Shown one piece after another: positions 16,508 to 26,002 of a DNA stretch of 64,000 nucleotides; position 1 is the first letter of the stretch, and the number at the start of each line of letters is the position of its first letter. The stretch comes from Alloalcanivorax marinus (GTDB taxonomy: Bacteria; Pseudomonadota; Gammaproteobacteria; Pseudomonadales; Alcanivoracaceae), in NCBI RefSeq assembly GCF_016906305.1, contig NZ_JADDOL010000001.1, forward strand, positions 124,001-188,000, written 5' to 3'. Below the pieces are notes generated by a model. That model did no database searches. It saw only the letters and a program-made list of their open reading frames with translations, and was not told the DNA's origin. The translations under genes were made by a program, and so were the position numbers.

Positions 16508-17772
16508 GTCGCGGCCTCAATGTCTGGTATCAGGACCGTTTGGTCGGTCGCCTCCTGGACAGCGGCGCGGGGCGGATGGCTTTTCTGTATGACGGGGATT
16601 GGCTGGGCCGGGGCTGGGCGATTTCCTGCAGTCTGCCCTTGGATGAAACTGGAGATTTCCTGCCTCCCGACCTTCGGGGTCACCATTTTTTCGCCAATCT
16701 GCTGCCCGAAGGCAACGCCAGGGACCGACTGGTCCGGCAATTGGCCGTCGCCGACGACGATCTTTCCCTGTTGGAAAAGCTGGGGGGCGATTGCGCCGGC
16801 GCTTTGCAGTTACTGCCACCGCATGAGTCGCCGGTGACGGAAGAGGCTCCAGAAACGTCGCGAGCCCTCGACGAATCAACCCTGATCGCCGCCATTGAAC
16901 AGGGCCGCTCTGCCTGGCTGGACGGCGATACCGCACCGCGTCTTTCTCTTGCCGGGGCACAGGACAAGATACCGGTCCTGGCCACTCCGACCGGCGAAGG
17001 CGGCTGGTGTTTCGATCTGCCTGAAGGCAACGCGCCGTCCACGCACATTCTCAAGCTGCCGGTTCGGGATCTGAAGCAGGTTCCCTTGCTGGAAATCTAT
17101 ACCACACATATCGCAGCGCAACTGGGCTTGCCGGTGGCACCGGTGAAACTGGTAAGAATCGGCGAGCATATTGCGTCGCTGGCGGAGCGCTATGATCGCC
17201 ATGTGCAACCCGGAAGGGTACGGCGCCTGCATCAGGAAGACTTCTGCCAGGCCCAAGGGCTTTCACACCGCCAGAAGTACGACATCAACGACGGCGGCTT
17301 TGCCCCGCTGTCGAACATTATTCAAACCTATTGCCGGCAACCGGCGACGGATTTACAAGCCCTGGCCCAATGGCAAATCTTCAATGCGCTGGCGGGTAAC
17401 GCGGACGGCCATATCAAGAACCTGTCCCTGCTATCGGAAGGCGGGGGGGTATGGACACTGGCGCCTTTCTACGATCTGGTTTGTACACTTGCCATCGACC
17501 AGGTCAGCCATAAGCTGGCGTTGCCGGTGGGGGAACAGACCGACCCCGGCAATCTGCACCACACTCATTGGGAGGCGTTCGCCAGACAACTCGGCATGGC
17601 GCCCAAACGGGTTCAGCGGCTTATCAAAATCCAGGTGACGCACCTGGAAGCCCATCTGGACGACCTGCATCAAGCGTTTATCGAACAACACCGCCTCGGC
17701 CACGAACTGGATAAGGCCAAGGCGGTGATCAAGCAGCAGGTTAAACGCGCGAGACAGAACTGGCTCGCCTAG
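16504..17772 (+). CDS. hipA: HipA-like Ser/Thr kinase toxin
   Basis: A 422-residue kinase. In E. coli, HipA phosphorylates glutamyl-tRNA synthetase and causes persistence. Conserved elements are all present: RLSLAGAQDK with Ser148 at the autophosphorylation position, ATP-Lys184 in THILK, LHQEDFCQ, catalytic Asp301 in GNADGHIKN, and the metal Asp324 in PFYDLV. The toxin is therefore predicted active. It is coupled to hipB by a four-base overlap. Base composition of the pair is visibly less GC-rich than its neighbours, suggesting acquisition. The last 32 bases overlap the convergent VIT/VWA gene. Confidence 0.93.
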   Translation: MSRGLNVWYQDRLVGRLLDSGAGRMAFLYDGDWLGRGWAISCSLPLDETGDFLPPDLRGHHFFANLLPEGNARDRLVRQLAVADDDLSLLEKLGGDCAGALQLLPPHESPVTEEAPETSRALDESTLIAAIEQGRSAWLDGDTAPRLSLAGAQDKIPVLATPTGEGGWCFDLPEGNAPSTHILKLPVRDLKQVPLLEIYTTHIAAQLGLPVAPVKLVRIGEHIASLAERYDRHVQPGRVRRLHQEDFCQAQGLSHRQKYDINDGGFAPLSNIIQTYCRQPATDLQALAQWQIFNALAGNADGHIKNLSLLSEGGGVWTLAPFYDLVCTLAIDQVSHKLALPVGEQTDPGNLHHTHWEAFARQLGMAPKRVQRLIKIQVTHLEAHLDDLHQAFIEQHRLGHELDKAKAVIKQQVKRARQNWLA

Positions 17773-19831
17773 CGCGCAGCAGGCCGGCCACCAACAGGAT
17801 CAGGAACGGCAGCAGCGACCCGAGCCCCAGGGCACCGCCGCTGCCGCCGCCGCCCATGGACGGGCGCGCCTGTTGGAACATGGGCGGGTTCTGGTCGGCA
17901 CGGTGGGATGCCGGGGCTTGCGCCTCCCGTTGCGCCTTGGCCAGTTTTTCCAGCTCGCGTCGGTCCGCGTTACGGCGGTCGATGCCGTATTTCTCGAACA
18001 TTTCTTCACGCAGCACCACCATGGAGGTGTAGTCGGTGACCAGGCCGTATTCCAGGGCCAGGTCGGTGATGCCCTCTTCCAGATCCGCGTCGGCGCCGAA
18101 GTTGTCGCGCTGGCGCTGCAGGTCCTGGATGGTGGCGTAGGCCCACAGCCGTTCCAGCTCCGGGTTGGCGCCGCCTTCGGCGGGGAACGGGAAACGGGTT
18201 CGATAGCGGCGCGTCTCGCCGCCGACCTTGGCACTCAGGGTCACGTCCGCCGGACCGTCGCCCCAGTAATGGCCGAGCACCACGATGCGCCCGCCCCGGT
18301 AGACGGTACCGATGCGCTCGGGGGTCAGGTCGGCGGTTTTCACGCCGTCGATGTCGAGGGTCACGTCGTTCATGGCCCGGTGGGTGAGCTTGCCGGTGGC
18401 CTGCATCAGCCGGCCGACCATGTCGTCGCTGTTGGAGACACTCAGGGCGAAGCCGTTACTGGCGTCGGTGAGGGCGGTGAGCAGCGGCCGGTTGGCGCTG
18501 TTGCCCATGATGAAGGTGAACAGCCGCACGTCGTAGCGGTCGAGCAATTCCAGAAAGCGCTTCTGCTCGGTGACGCCCACATTGGCCACCCCGTCGGTGA
18601 CCAGGGCGATGCCGGTGGGGCGGTCCGCGTCCAGGGACTTCAGGCCGGTTTTCAGACCGTCATAGAGGTTGGTGCCGCCGCTGGATTGCAGCGTGGCCAC
18701 CCGGTTCACGTAGTCACTCACCGCCTCCGGGGTCACCGCCACGAAGCCGGAGGTCAGTTCCCGGGCGCCATCGTTGAACAGCACGATGCGGAAGCGGTCC
18801 TCCGGCCGCAGCCGGCCCAGGGCCTTGCCGACGCCGTCCGCCAGGGTGGCCAGCTTGCCGGCCATGGAGCCGGACACGTCGAGCACGAACACCCAGTCGC
18901 GGCCGCCGGTCACCGGCGGCAGGTCATCGCCGGGGGTCAGGCTCATCATAAAGGTGCCCCGGTCACTGCCCGGTGCCTTGTAGGCCACCAGGTCCACGCT
19001 GCCGGGCAGATCCGGCGGGTAACGCCAGTACACCGCGATGTCCCGGTTCAGCTGGAACGCCGGCTGCCCGCCGGGGGAGCCCTGCCCTTCCGCGTCGGCG
19101 CCGCCCTCGTCGTCGCCGTGCGGCTGGCCGCCGGCCCGGTTATCCAGTGCCACCCGCCATTGGGTGGGGCTGGTTTGCGTCACCGCCGCGCCGGGCTGGT
19201 CCGGCACCCGCACCGCCGCCACCGGATAACCGGTGCGCAGGTTCAGGGTAAAGGTGAAATGCTCCTCCACCCGTTCGTTGGCGGTCCAGAAATCCAGCTG
19301 GCGCTGGTCCACCCCGCCCTCTTCCAGCGGGTACAGATAACGGCCCACGCCGGTGTCCTCGTCCACCGGCTGCAGGTACACCAGCCGCACGCGGGTGTCC
19401 TGGCCGGCCCGCACCGGGCTCACCTGCACATCAAAGGCTTTGTAGCCGTCCTGCTCGGTCAGTCCGGCGTCCCGGCCGGCCGCCTTCTCCTGCTCGTACA
19501 CCTGGCGGGCCTTCTGCTTCTCCAGCACCTCGCCCACCACCGGTTTGCCGTCGATCCAGACGGTGAATTCCGCCACGGCCCCCTTCTCAGGCACCGGGAA
19601 ACGGTAATGGGCTTCCAGATCGCGGTCGTGGGGATTGTGGAAGACCTGCTCCACCTCGGTAATGGCGTAACCGTCCTCCACGTCCACGGTGACGTGCTGC
19701 TCGTTCAGAGAGAGGGGCGGCAGGCCGCCGTCCGAAGGGGTCATCAGCCCGGCGGCGCGGGCACCGCTGGCGGCCAGCGCCAGCATCAGCGCGCCCGCCA
19801 GCCAGCGGCAGGGGGAAATCAGCGAAGTCAT
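17741..19831 (-). CDS. VIT and von Willebrand A domain surface protein with C-terminal anchor
   Basis: A 696-residue exported protein: signal peptide (cleavage after ARA, about residue 26), VIT domain (about 37-170, with HYRFPVPEKGAVAEF and QVYEQEKAAGR), VWA domain (about 315-480) with the MIDAS motif DVSGSM and a second metal segment LVTDG. A C-terminal Lys/Glu-rich helix is followed by a GGGGSGG stretch, a hydrophobic helix (LLPFLILLVAGLL) and RARR. That tail resembles a GlyGly-CTERM sorting signal cut by rhombosortase, although a plain membrane anchor is also possible. Such VIT/VWA proteins include sortase targets of marine proteobacteria; ligands are unknown. Two palindromes upstream (19863-19917) suggest repressor control. 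Confidence 0.9.
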   Translation of the reverse strand: MTSLISPCRWLAGALMLALAASGARAAGLMTPSDGGLPPLSLNEQHVTVDVEDGYAITEVEQVFHNPHDRDLEAHYRFPVPEKGAVAEFTVWIDGKPVVGEVLEKQKARQVYEQEKAAGRDAGLTEQDGYKAFDVQVSPVRAGQDTRVRLVYLQPVDEDTGVGRYLYPLEEGGVDQRQLDFWTANERVEEHFTFTLNLRTGYPVAAVRVPDQPGAAVTQTSPTQWRVALDNRAGGQPHGDDEGGADAEGQGSPGGQPAFQLNRDIAVYWRYPPDLPGSVDLVAYKAPGSDRGTFMMSLTPGDDLPPVTGGRDWVFVLDVSGSMAGKLATLADGVGKALGRLRPEDRFRIVLFNDGARELTSGFVAVTPEAVSDYVNRVATLQSSGGTNLYDGLKTGLKSLDADRPTGIALVTDGVANVGVTEQKRFLELLDRYDVRLFTFIMGNSANRPLLTALTDASNGFALSVSNSDDMVGRLMQATGKLTHRAMNDVTLDIDGVKTADLTPERIGTVYRGGRIVVLGHYWGDGPADVTLSAKVGGETRRYRTRFPFPAEGGANPELERLWAYATIQDLQRQRDNFGADADLEEGITDLALEYGLVTDYTSMVVLREEMFEKYGIDRRNADRRELEKLAKAQREAQAPASHRADQNPPMFQQARPSMGGGGSGGALGLGSLLPFLILLVAGLLRARRASSVSRV

Positions 19832-19862
19832 GTCGGTCTCCTGTCTCTTATTGGAACGTCCT

Positions 19863-19917
19863 TTAAACGCCGTTCAATAGATACAGGAGAAGCGCCGGAT
19901 TATTAAACGCTGTTCAT
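19863..19917 (-). promoter_or_regulatory. Tandem palindromic operators upstream of the VIT/VWA gene
   Basis: TTAAACGCCGTTCAA (19863-19877, imperfect dyad TT-AACG/CGTT-AA) and TTAAACGCTGTTCAT (19903-19917) are direct copies 40 bp apart. A further half-site GTTCAATAG lies at 19939-19947. The pattern resembles TetR-family operators. On the minus strand TTGAAC of the first site could serve as the -35. Confidence 0.55.
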
Positions 19918-19964
19918 TAACAAGACTTTTCCGGAGGTGTTCAATAGCCCCGGAAGCAGCCGGT

Positions 19965-20354
19965 TCAGAGGTCGCAGCTGACCCCGAACACCGCCAGCCC
20001 CTCCACCAGATACTCCGCCAGCAACGGGTGCCCCAGCAGGTAATCCGCGGTTTCCGGGGTCCACTCGTCCCGGGCCAGCCGCAGGGCGCCGTCCCAATCG
20101 TCTTCCTGGAAATCACCGCGCCCCAGCCACATCAGCGCCACCACCTCGGTCTGCTGGTCCGGCTCCAGGTCGGCGATGATGGTGCGGAACTCCGCCTGGG
20201 ACGGCTCACCGGCGCCGGTGGCCGGCATCGGCGCGTCGCCGGGCTGGTCGATGGGGTTGCTGCCGTCGTCCGGCAACACGATGGCTTCCTGGGACTGGAA
20301 CGCCTGGGCCAGTTCCACCAGCCGGCACACGGTCTCGCCGCTCACATTGAGCAT
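19965..20354 (-). CDS. DUF3775 family protein
   Basis: A 129-residue acidic cytoplasmic protein. It has an N-terminal helix LNVSGETVCRLVELAQAFQ, a central loop rich in Pro/Asp, and EVVALMWLGRGDFQEDDWDGAL...TADYLLGHPLLAEYLVEGL. This layout matches DUF3775, whose function is unknown. The frame extends upstream but the ATG at 20354 follows GGAGAAGGAG, so I use it. It lies upstream of, and in the same direction as, the VIT/VWA gene, with a gap of about 130 bases that contains the palindromes. Confidence 0.85.
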   Translation of the reverse strand: MLNVSGETVCRLVELAQAFQSQEAIVLPDDGSNPIDQPGDAPMPATGAGEPSQAEFRTIIADLEPDQQTEVVALMWLGRGDFQEDDWDGALRLARDEWTPETADYLLGHPLLAEYLVEGLAVFGVSCDL

Positions 20355-20480
20355 GGGATTCTCCTTCTCCGGGTCGGTTACCGCCGGCCGGGGCCGGCGT
20401 TCTCTGTCTAGGAAAAGGGTGGCATGCCCGGCCGGGATCACAAGGTGAAGGACGTAAAAGAGGGTCTCAGTGTGGGAGCG

Positions 20481-20741
20481 TCAGGCCACGTCGTGGTGGG
20501 GCTCGGTGATATCGCCACGCCCCGCCAACAGGCCCGCAACGGAAATATCCTCGTCCAGTTCCTCCCAATGGAGCCCCTGGCCGGTGTAGCTGATTCGACA
20601 GGCCGCCCGCTGTTCCGGCGTGGCATGCAGCAGTCTCGGGAACCAGGCCAACGGGACCCCGAGAGCGCGACCGTCAGTCAGCTCCACCCACATGGTCTCG
20701 TTGTCGAAGGTCACTGCCTTAGCGCTGGCGGAAGTGCTCAT
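20481..20741 (-). CDS. DUF2442 domain protein
   Basis: An 86-residue protein with the DUF2442 core: AKAVTFDNETMWVELTDGRALGVPLAWFPRLLHA, then TPEQR and WEELDEDISVAGLLAG. DUF2442 genes are usually the second of a pair after a DUF4160 gene and are suspected to be toxin-antitoxin-like or DNA-binding, without proof. Here the partner is reduced to its C-terminal remnant (20719-20790), whose stop overlaps this start. It may be a relic without its partner. Confidence 0.88.
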   Translation of the reverse strand: MSTSASAKAVTFDNETMWVELTDGRALGVPLAWFPRLLHATPEQRAACRISYTGQGLHWEELDEDISVAGLLAGRGDITEPHHDVA

Positions 20742-20790
20742 TCCAAGCCCTCTCGATCTCCTCGAAGTGTTCCGCGCTCGAACGATCCTT
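20719..20790 (-). pseudogene. C-terminal remnant of a DUF4160 gene
   Basis: Twenty-three codons (from KDRSSAEHF to NEHFRQR) in frame up to a stop that overlaps the DUF2442 start. The segment EEIERAWNEHF matches the usual DUF4160 C-terminus (ending in an AW-E-F helix), and the ATGA-type overlap is the normal DUF4160-DUF2442 junction. Upstream the frame meets the stop codon of the methyltransferase directly, so the 5' part has been lost by deletion or replacement. Confidence 0.6.
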
Positions 20791-21456
20791 TCAATAAGAG
20801 CGGCTTAGCGGATTCAGCCTCCAGGCCACCTGCACGAAAGAGGTAACGCCGGCGTCCTTGAAGCGGTCCTGGCTGTCGATCACATCCTGGCGGGACAGTT
20901 CTTCCAGGGTATAGCGGTCGCCGTACAACCGCTGGATTTCGTCGGGCTGGACCGTGAACGGCGGGCCGTCCATTTCGGCCGGGTCGTATTCGAAGCTGAT
21001 CAGCAGTTGCGGGGCGTTGCCGGTGAGGGTTGCGACGTGGGGGGCGTATCGGGCGCGCAGTTGTTCCGGCAGGGCCACCAGGGCGGCGCGGTCGTAGACC
21101 CGGTCCACCGGGCCCAGGTCGGCGGCGGTGAGCGCGAACAGGTCGCCCTGGAACACGGTCAGGTCGCCGTGGCGCCAGCGGTGGCCGCCGTCCCAGGACG
21201 TTACCTCGGGCTCGAATCCGAGTTCCTCGAACAGCTCCCGCACCGCCTGTTCGCTCAGTTCCGCGCCCGCCACCGCGAAGCCCTGTTCCAGCAGCCAGCG
21301 GATGTCCAGCGTCTTGCCGCACAGCGGCACGAACGTCCGGTCGCCGGAGGCGGGGTCGAGCGCCGGCAGGTGCCGTTTGAGCACCGGGTTGGCGAACGGC
21401 AGGTGCCAGCCCAGCTCCCGGTTTTGCCATTTTTCCCGCCAGAATTGCTTGTCCAT
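20791..21456 (-). CDS. tpm: Thiopurine S-methyltransferase (TPMT) family protein
   Basis: A 221-residue SAM-dependent methyltransferase. WREKWQNRELGWH at the N-terminus, VPLCGKTLDIRWLLEQGF (motif I) and AELSEQAV are bacterial TPMT signatures; DRVYDRAALVALP follows as in the family. Bacterial members methylate selenite, tellurite or other soft nucleophiles as well as thiopurines. GGAGGCGAGC precedes the ATG. It is the second gene after the 168-residue membrane protein and abuts the DUF4160 remnant at its 3' end. Confidence 0.92.
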   Translation of the reverse strand: MDKQFWREKWQNRELGWHLPFANPVLKRHLPALDPASGDRTFVPLCGKTLDIRWLLEQGFAVAGAELSEQAVRELFEELGFEPEVTSWDGGHRWRHGDLTVFQGDLFALTAADLGPVDRVYDRAALVALPEQLRARYAPHVATLTGNAPQLLISFEYDPAEMDGPPFTVQPDEIQRLYGDRYTLEELSRQDVIDSQDRFKDAGVTSFVQVAWRLNPLSRSY

Positions 21457-21470
21457 GCTCGCCTCCGGGC

Positions 21471-21977
21471 TCAGTGGTCGCGTCGCAGAACCTGCTCGGT
21501 CTGTTGCAGGAGCTGCGGGAAATCCGGTTTCGCCACCACCGCCAGCGCCAAGGCATAAACGCCGTTGAGAAGGGCCAGGGCGGCATCGGCATGCATAAAG
21601 CTGAGCGCCACGATCATGAACGCCACCGCGTCCAGCATCCCCAGAAAGGCGAACATGCTGGTCTGCGTTTTGACCGCCGCCAGGGCCGCCGGCCCGTCCG
21701 GCGCCACGCGGCCGGCCAGCGAGCGGCGGGCCACCGCTTCCGGTTTCATGATCAGGTTACGCAGGGGCCGGGCCACCAGCAGAGTCAGCGCCATGGCGCC
21801 CAGGGCGAGCTGCCAGAGGGTTTCCCGGGGCAGCAGTTCGGCGACCGGCCGATAGGCCGCGAACCGCACCGCCAGCCACAGGGCCACGCCGATAAACATG
21901 GGCGCCGACAGGGTGACGAACCAGAGCAGGTTGAGGGTTTTGGGGGACGGTACGCGCGCACCGGCGGTCTGGCCCAT
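21471..21977 (-). CDS. Small integral membrane protein of unknown function
   Basis: A 168-residue protein with about four hydrophobic helices: LLWFVTLSAPMFIGVALWLAV, LWQLALGAMALTLLVA, FAFLGMLDAVAFMIVALSFM and ALALLNGVYALALAVVA. No known domain is recognised. It sits 14 bases downstream of polA and 14 bases upstream of tpm in the same direction, so it probably shares their transcript. AAGGAAACC precedes the ATG. Confidence 0.8.
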   Translation of the reverse strand: MGQTAGARVPSPKTLNLLWFVTLSAPMFIGVALWLAVRFAAYRPVAELLPRETLWQLALGAMALTLLVARPLRNLIMKPEAVARRSLAGRVAPDGPAALAAVKTQTSMFAFLGMLDAVAFMIVALSFMHADAALALLNGVYALALAVVAKPDFPQLLQQTEQVLRRDH

Positions 21978-21991
21978 AAACGGTTTCCTTT

Positions 21992-24751
21992 TCAGTGTGC
22001 TTCTTCCCAGTTGTCGCCGATGCCCACGTCCACGATCAGCGGCACCTTCAGGTCGGCGGCGGCTTCCATGCGGTGTTTCACTTCCCGGATCAGGGCGTCC
22101 ACCTGGCCTTCCGCCACCTCGAACACCAGTTCGTCGTGGACCTGCATGATCATCAGGGCGTCGAAGTCGCTGTCGGTGAGCCAGGCGTCCACGTTGACCA
22201 TGGCTTTCTTGATGATGTCCGCGGCGGTGCCCTGCATGGGCGCGTTGATGGCGGTGCGTTCGGCGGCCTGGCGGCGCTGGCCGTTGCTGCTTTTGATTTC
22301 CGGCAGGTAGAGGCGGCGGCCGAACAGGGTTTCCACGTAGCCGTTTTCGGCGGCGTCGGCGCGGGTGCGGTCCATGTAGCGTTTCACGCCGGGATAGCGA
22401 TCAAAGTAACGGTCGATGTATTCCTGGGCTTCGCCACGGGGGATGCCGAGCTGGCGGGCCAGGCCGAAGGCGCTCATGCCGTAGATGAGGCCGAAGTTGA
22501 TGGCCTTGGCGTTGCGACGTTCGTTGTCGGTGACCTGATCCAACTCCTTGTCCCAGACTTCCGCGGCGGTGGCGCGGTGAATGTCCAGGTTGTTGGCGAA
22601 GGCGTGCAGCAGGCCTTCGTCACCGGACAGGTGCGCCATGATGCGCAGCTCGATCTGCGAGTAATCGCAGGCCACGATCTTGCGGGCCTCCTTGCCGCTT
22701 TCCGGCGGCGGGGCGCGGAACGCCAGCCGGATCTTGCGGCCCTCTTCGCTGCGCACCGGAATGTTCTGCAGGTTCGGGTCGCTGGACGACAGCCGGCCGG
22801 TGGCCGCCACCGCCTGGTGGTAGGAAGTGTGCACGCGGCCGGTGCGGCGGTTGATCAGTTCCGGCAGTTTGTCGGTGTAGGTGTTCTTGAGTTTGGAAAC
22901 ACCGCGGTACTGCATGATCACGCCGGGCAGCTCGTGGCCTTCCAGGGCCAGCTCCTGCAGCACCGCCTCGGCGGTGGAGGGGGCGCCCTTGGGCGTTTTC
23001 TTGATCACCGGAATGTCCAGCTTTTCATAAAGGATTTCGCCCAGCTGTTTGGGCGAGCCCAGATTGAATTCCTGGCCGGCGACTTTGTAGGCCTCTTCCT
23101 GCAGTTCCATCATGCGCTTGGCCAGGGACTGGCTTTGATTGCGCAGCATGTCGGCGTCCACATAGGTGCCGTTGCGTTCGATGCGGCTGAGCACCGGCAG
23201 CAGCGGCAGTTCGATGTCCTCGAACACTTTTTTCAGGCCGTCGATGCCTTCCAGTTGCGGCCATAACGCCTGATGCAGGCGCAGGGTAATGTCGGCGTCC
23301 TCGGCGGCGTATTCCGCCGCTTCGTCCAGGCCCACCTGATTAAAGGTAAGCTGCTTGGCGCCCTTGCCGGCGATTTCCTCGAAACTGACGGTTTTGTGGC
23401 CCAGGTATTTGAGCGCCAGGGAGTCCATGTCGTGGCGGGTGGCCACCGAATCGAGCACGTAGGATTCCAGCATGGTGTCGAACTCGACGCCGCGCAGGGT
23501 AATGCCGGCGTTGGCCAGCACGCTCATGTCGTACTTCAGGTTCTGGCCCACTTTTTTCACCGCCGGGTCTTCCAGCAGCGGTTTGAGTTTTTCCAGCACC
23601 AGCGCTTCGGGCAGCTGCTCCGGCGCGCCGGCGTAGTCGTGGCCGAAGGGAATATAGGCGGCCTCGCCGGCGGCGGTGGCCACGCTGACGCCCACCAGGG
23701 CGGCGTCCATGTAGTTAAGGCTGGTGGTCTCGGTGTCGAAGGCAAACAGATCCACCGACCCGAGCTTTTTCAGCCAGGCGTCCAACTGGGCCTCATTGAG
23801 TACGGTTTCGTAGCTGTCCCGGGCGATGGGCTGTTCCGGGCTCAGATCCACGGCCCCGTCGGCGGCGGGGTCCTGGCCGTCCAGCAGCTCCACCAGCCAG
23901 CCTTTGAATTCCAGGTCGCGATAGTATTCGGCGAGCTTTTCCACCTCGGGCTGGCGCAGTTGCAGTTCTTCCAGTCCCTCGTGCAGTTCGCAATCCACCT
24001 TGATGGTGGCCAGTTCATAGGACAGAAACGCCTGCTCCCGGTGTTCCTCCAGCTTTTTGCCCATGGTCTTGGCGCCACGGAACCCCAGCTCCGCCACTTT
24101 ATCCAGGTTGTCGTAGATGTTTTGCAGCGACCCCAGGCCGGTAAGCAGGGCCAGGGCGGTTTTTTCGCCGACACCGGGCACGCCGGGAATGTTGTCCACC
24201 TTGTCGCCCATCAACGCCAGAAAGTCGATGATCAGCTCCGGGCCGACGCCGAATTTTTTGTGCACGCCGTCGATGTCGTAGAGGGCATCGTTCATGGTGT
24301 TGATCAGGGTGACGTGCGGGTTGACCAGCTGCGCCATGTCCTTGTCGCCGGTGGAAATCAGCACCGCCCTTTCCTCCGCGCTGAAGATCCGCGCGAAGGT
24401 CCCGATCACGTCGTCGGCCTCCACCCCTTCCTCGATGATCAGCGGCAGGCCCATGGCCCGGATCAGGTCGTGCAGGGGCTGCACCTGGGCGCGCAGATCA
24501 TCGGGCATGGGCGGGCGGTTGGCCTTGTACTCCTCGAACAGCTCATCGCGGAAGGTTTTGCCCTTGGCGTCGAACACCACCGCCATGTATTCCGGTTGGT
24601 AGTCCTTGATCAGCTTGCGCAGCATGGCGGCCACGCCGCGCACCGCCCCGGTGGGCCGGCCGTCGGAGGTGGTCAGCGGCGGCAGGGCGTGGAAGGCGCG
24701 GTACAGGTAGGAAGAACCGTCGACAAGAATGATCGGTTTGCGGTCGGCCAT
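21992..24751 (-). CDS. polA: DNA polymerase I
   Basis: A 919-residue full-length Pol I. The N-terminal 5'-3' exonuclease/flap domain (about 1-290) begins [17 protein letters not shown]. The proofreading domain (about 335-520) retains [15 protein letters not shown] and YAAEDAD, so 3'-5' exonuclease acidic residues are intact. The polymerase domain holds motif [11 protein letters not shown], motif [13 protein letters not shown] and motif [11 protein letters not shown]. It functions in Okazaki fragment maturation and repair. AAGGACCCCC precedes the ATG. It is divergent in neither direction: the esterase upstream is also on the minus strand. Confidence 0.98.
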   Translation of the reverse strand: MADRKPIILVDGSSYLYRAFHALPPLTTSDGRPTGAVRGVAAMLRKLIKDYQPEYMAVVFDAKGKTFRDELFEEYKANRPPMPDDLRAQVQPLHDLIRAMGLPLIIEEGVEADDVIGTFARIFSAEERAVLISTGDKDMAQLVNPHVTLINTMNDALYDIDGVHKKFGVGPELIIDFLALMGDKVDNIPGVPGVGEKTALALLTGLGSLQNIYDNLDKVAELGFRGAKTMGKKLEEHREQAFLSYELATIKVDCELHEGLEELQLRQPEVEKLAEYYRDLEFKGWLVELLDGQDPAADGAVDLSPEQPIARDSYETVLNEAQLDAWLKKLGSVDLFAFDTETTSLNYMDAALVGVSVATAAGEAAYIPFGHDYAGAPEQLPEALVLEKLKPLLEDPAVKKVGQNLKYDMSVLANAGITLRGVEFDTMLESYVLDSVATRHDMDSLALKYLGHKTVSFEEIAGKGAKQLTFNQVGLDEAAEYAAEDADITLRLHQALWPQLEGIDGLKKVFEDIELPLLPVLSRIERNGTYVDADMLRNQSQSLAKRMMELQEEAYKVAGQEFNLGSPKQLGEILYEKLDIPVIKKTPKGAPSTAEAVLQELALEGHELPGVIMQYRGVSKLKNTYTDKLPELINRRTGRVHTSYHQAVAATGRLSSSDPNLQNIPVRSEEGRKIRLAFRAPPPESGKEARKIVACDYSQIELRIMAHLSGDEGLLHAFANNLDIHRATAAEVWDKELDQVTDNERRNAKAINFGLIYGMSAFGLARQLGIPRGEAQEYIDRYFDRYPGVKRYMDRTRADAAENGYVETLFGRRLYLPEIKSSNGQRRQAAERTAINAPMQGTAADIIKKAMVNVDAWLTDSDFDALMIMQVHDELVFEVAEGQVDALIREVKHRMEAAADLKVPLIVDVGIGDNWEEAH

Positions 24752-24846
24752 GGGGGTCCTTGGTTGGAGCGTGTTCGGGAGGACATAGTGTAGCGCCCGG
24801 AAGGGGCCGGGTCAGGGGGCCATGGCCTGACCCCACCCCGCTTTCC

Positions 24847-25893
24847 CTAAAGCCGCTCGCGAGCGTGGGCGAGGATCTCATCCACCGCCCGGCGGGCGGC
24901 GGGCAGCGCGCCGCCCATGGTGATGAAGCCGTGCACCAGCTTCGGGTAATCCAGGTTGACCACCGGCACGCCCGCTTCGCGCAGCCGTTCGCCGTAGGCC
25001 AGACCTTCGTCGCGCAGGGGATCGGTGGCGGTGATCAGCAGCGTGTCCGGGTGGCCAGCCAGTTCCGGGTTGCGCAGCGGCGACACCCGGAAGTCCTCGA
25101 CCAGGCTTTCATCCTGCATGTAGTGGTTGTGGAACCAGTCGATCATGTCCCGGTCCAGCCCACCCTGGCCGCCGCCGAGAGCGGTGGCGGAAGGCATCTC
25201 GTTGGCGCCGTCGGTTTTCGGGTACACCGCCACCACCAGTTTCGGCGCCGGCAGGGCGTGCAGCGCCGCCTGCTGGGCGATCACCAGGCTCAGATTGCCG
25301 CCGGCGCTGTCGCCCATCACCGCCAGCCGGTCGCGGTCGATGCCCAGGTCACCGGCCTGCTCGGTGAGCCAGCGCCAGGCGGCCAGCACATCGTCGGCGG
25401 CGGTGGGGGCGGGGTGCTCCGGCGCCAGCCGGTAGTCCACATTGAGCACCACGGCGCCGGTCTGGTTGGCGATATGGCGGCAAAGCCGGTCGTATTCCCC
25501 GGCGCTGCCGATGGTGAAGCCACCGCCGTGGGCGAACAGGATCGCCGGAGCGCCGTTCGCCGGCGCCGGGCCCACCCGTTTACCGGGGCGGTAGAGCCGC
25601 ACCAGGATATCGCCGCCCTCCACCGGCACGCGGATATCGCGCACTTCGGCCACCGCTTCCTCGGGCACGTCGAGCATGCGGATCATCTGGCCGTACAGGG
25701 CGCGGCCCCGGGGCAGCGGCAGTTCGTGGAAGCCCTTGCGGCCGTCCGAGAGCGCCAGCAGCAGACGCAGCTTCGGGTCCAGGGTGGAGCGGTCGACCTT
25801 TTCCAGCAGCCCGGCCAGGCGGCCGGCGACGCCGGCGGGCAGGGCCAGCAGGGCACGCACCGAGGTGCGTTCGATGTTTTCTTGCAGGGACAT
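24847..25893 (-). CDS. Alpha/beta hydrolase, hormone-sensitive-lipase-like esterase
   Basis: A 348-residue esterase of the HSL family (bacterial family IV). The oxyanion motif HGGGFTIGS, nucleophile elbow GDSAGGNLS, catalytic Asp in TATDPLRDEG and His in KLVHGFITMGG are all visible. It should hydrolyse short to medium acyl esters. No signal peptide is seen. GAGGAACCCGC precedes the ATG. It is divergent from the homoserine kinase at 26003. Confidence 0.93.
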   Translation of the reverse strand: MSLQENIERTSVRALLALPAGVAGRLAGLLEKVDRSTLDPKLRLLLALSDGRKGFHELPLPRGRALYGQMIRMLDVPEEAVAEVRDIRVPVEGGDILVRLYRPGKRVGPAPANGAPAILFAHGGGFTIGSAGEYDRLCRHIANQTGAVVLNVDYRLAPEHPAPTAADDVLAAWRWLTEQAGDLGIDRDRLAVMGDSAGGNLSLVIAQQAALHALPAPKLVVAVYPKTDGANEMPSATALGGGQGGLDRDMIDWFHNHYMQDESLVEDFRVSPLRNPELAGHPDTLLITATDPLRDEGLAYGERLREAGVPVVNLDYPKLVHGFITMGGALPAARRAVDEILAHARERL

Positions 25894-26002
25894 GCGGGTT
25901 CCTCGAAAAAACGGCCTGTTCAGCGAATCTCCGGGGTTATACCATCGCCGGACGTATCAGGCCCGGTCATCCCCGGCCTTTTTTCCCGCTCAGGGTGGAT
26001 GC

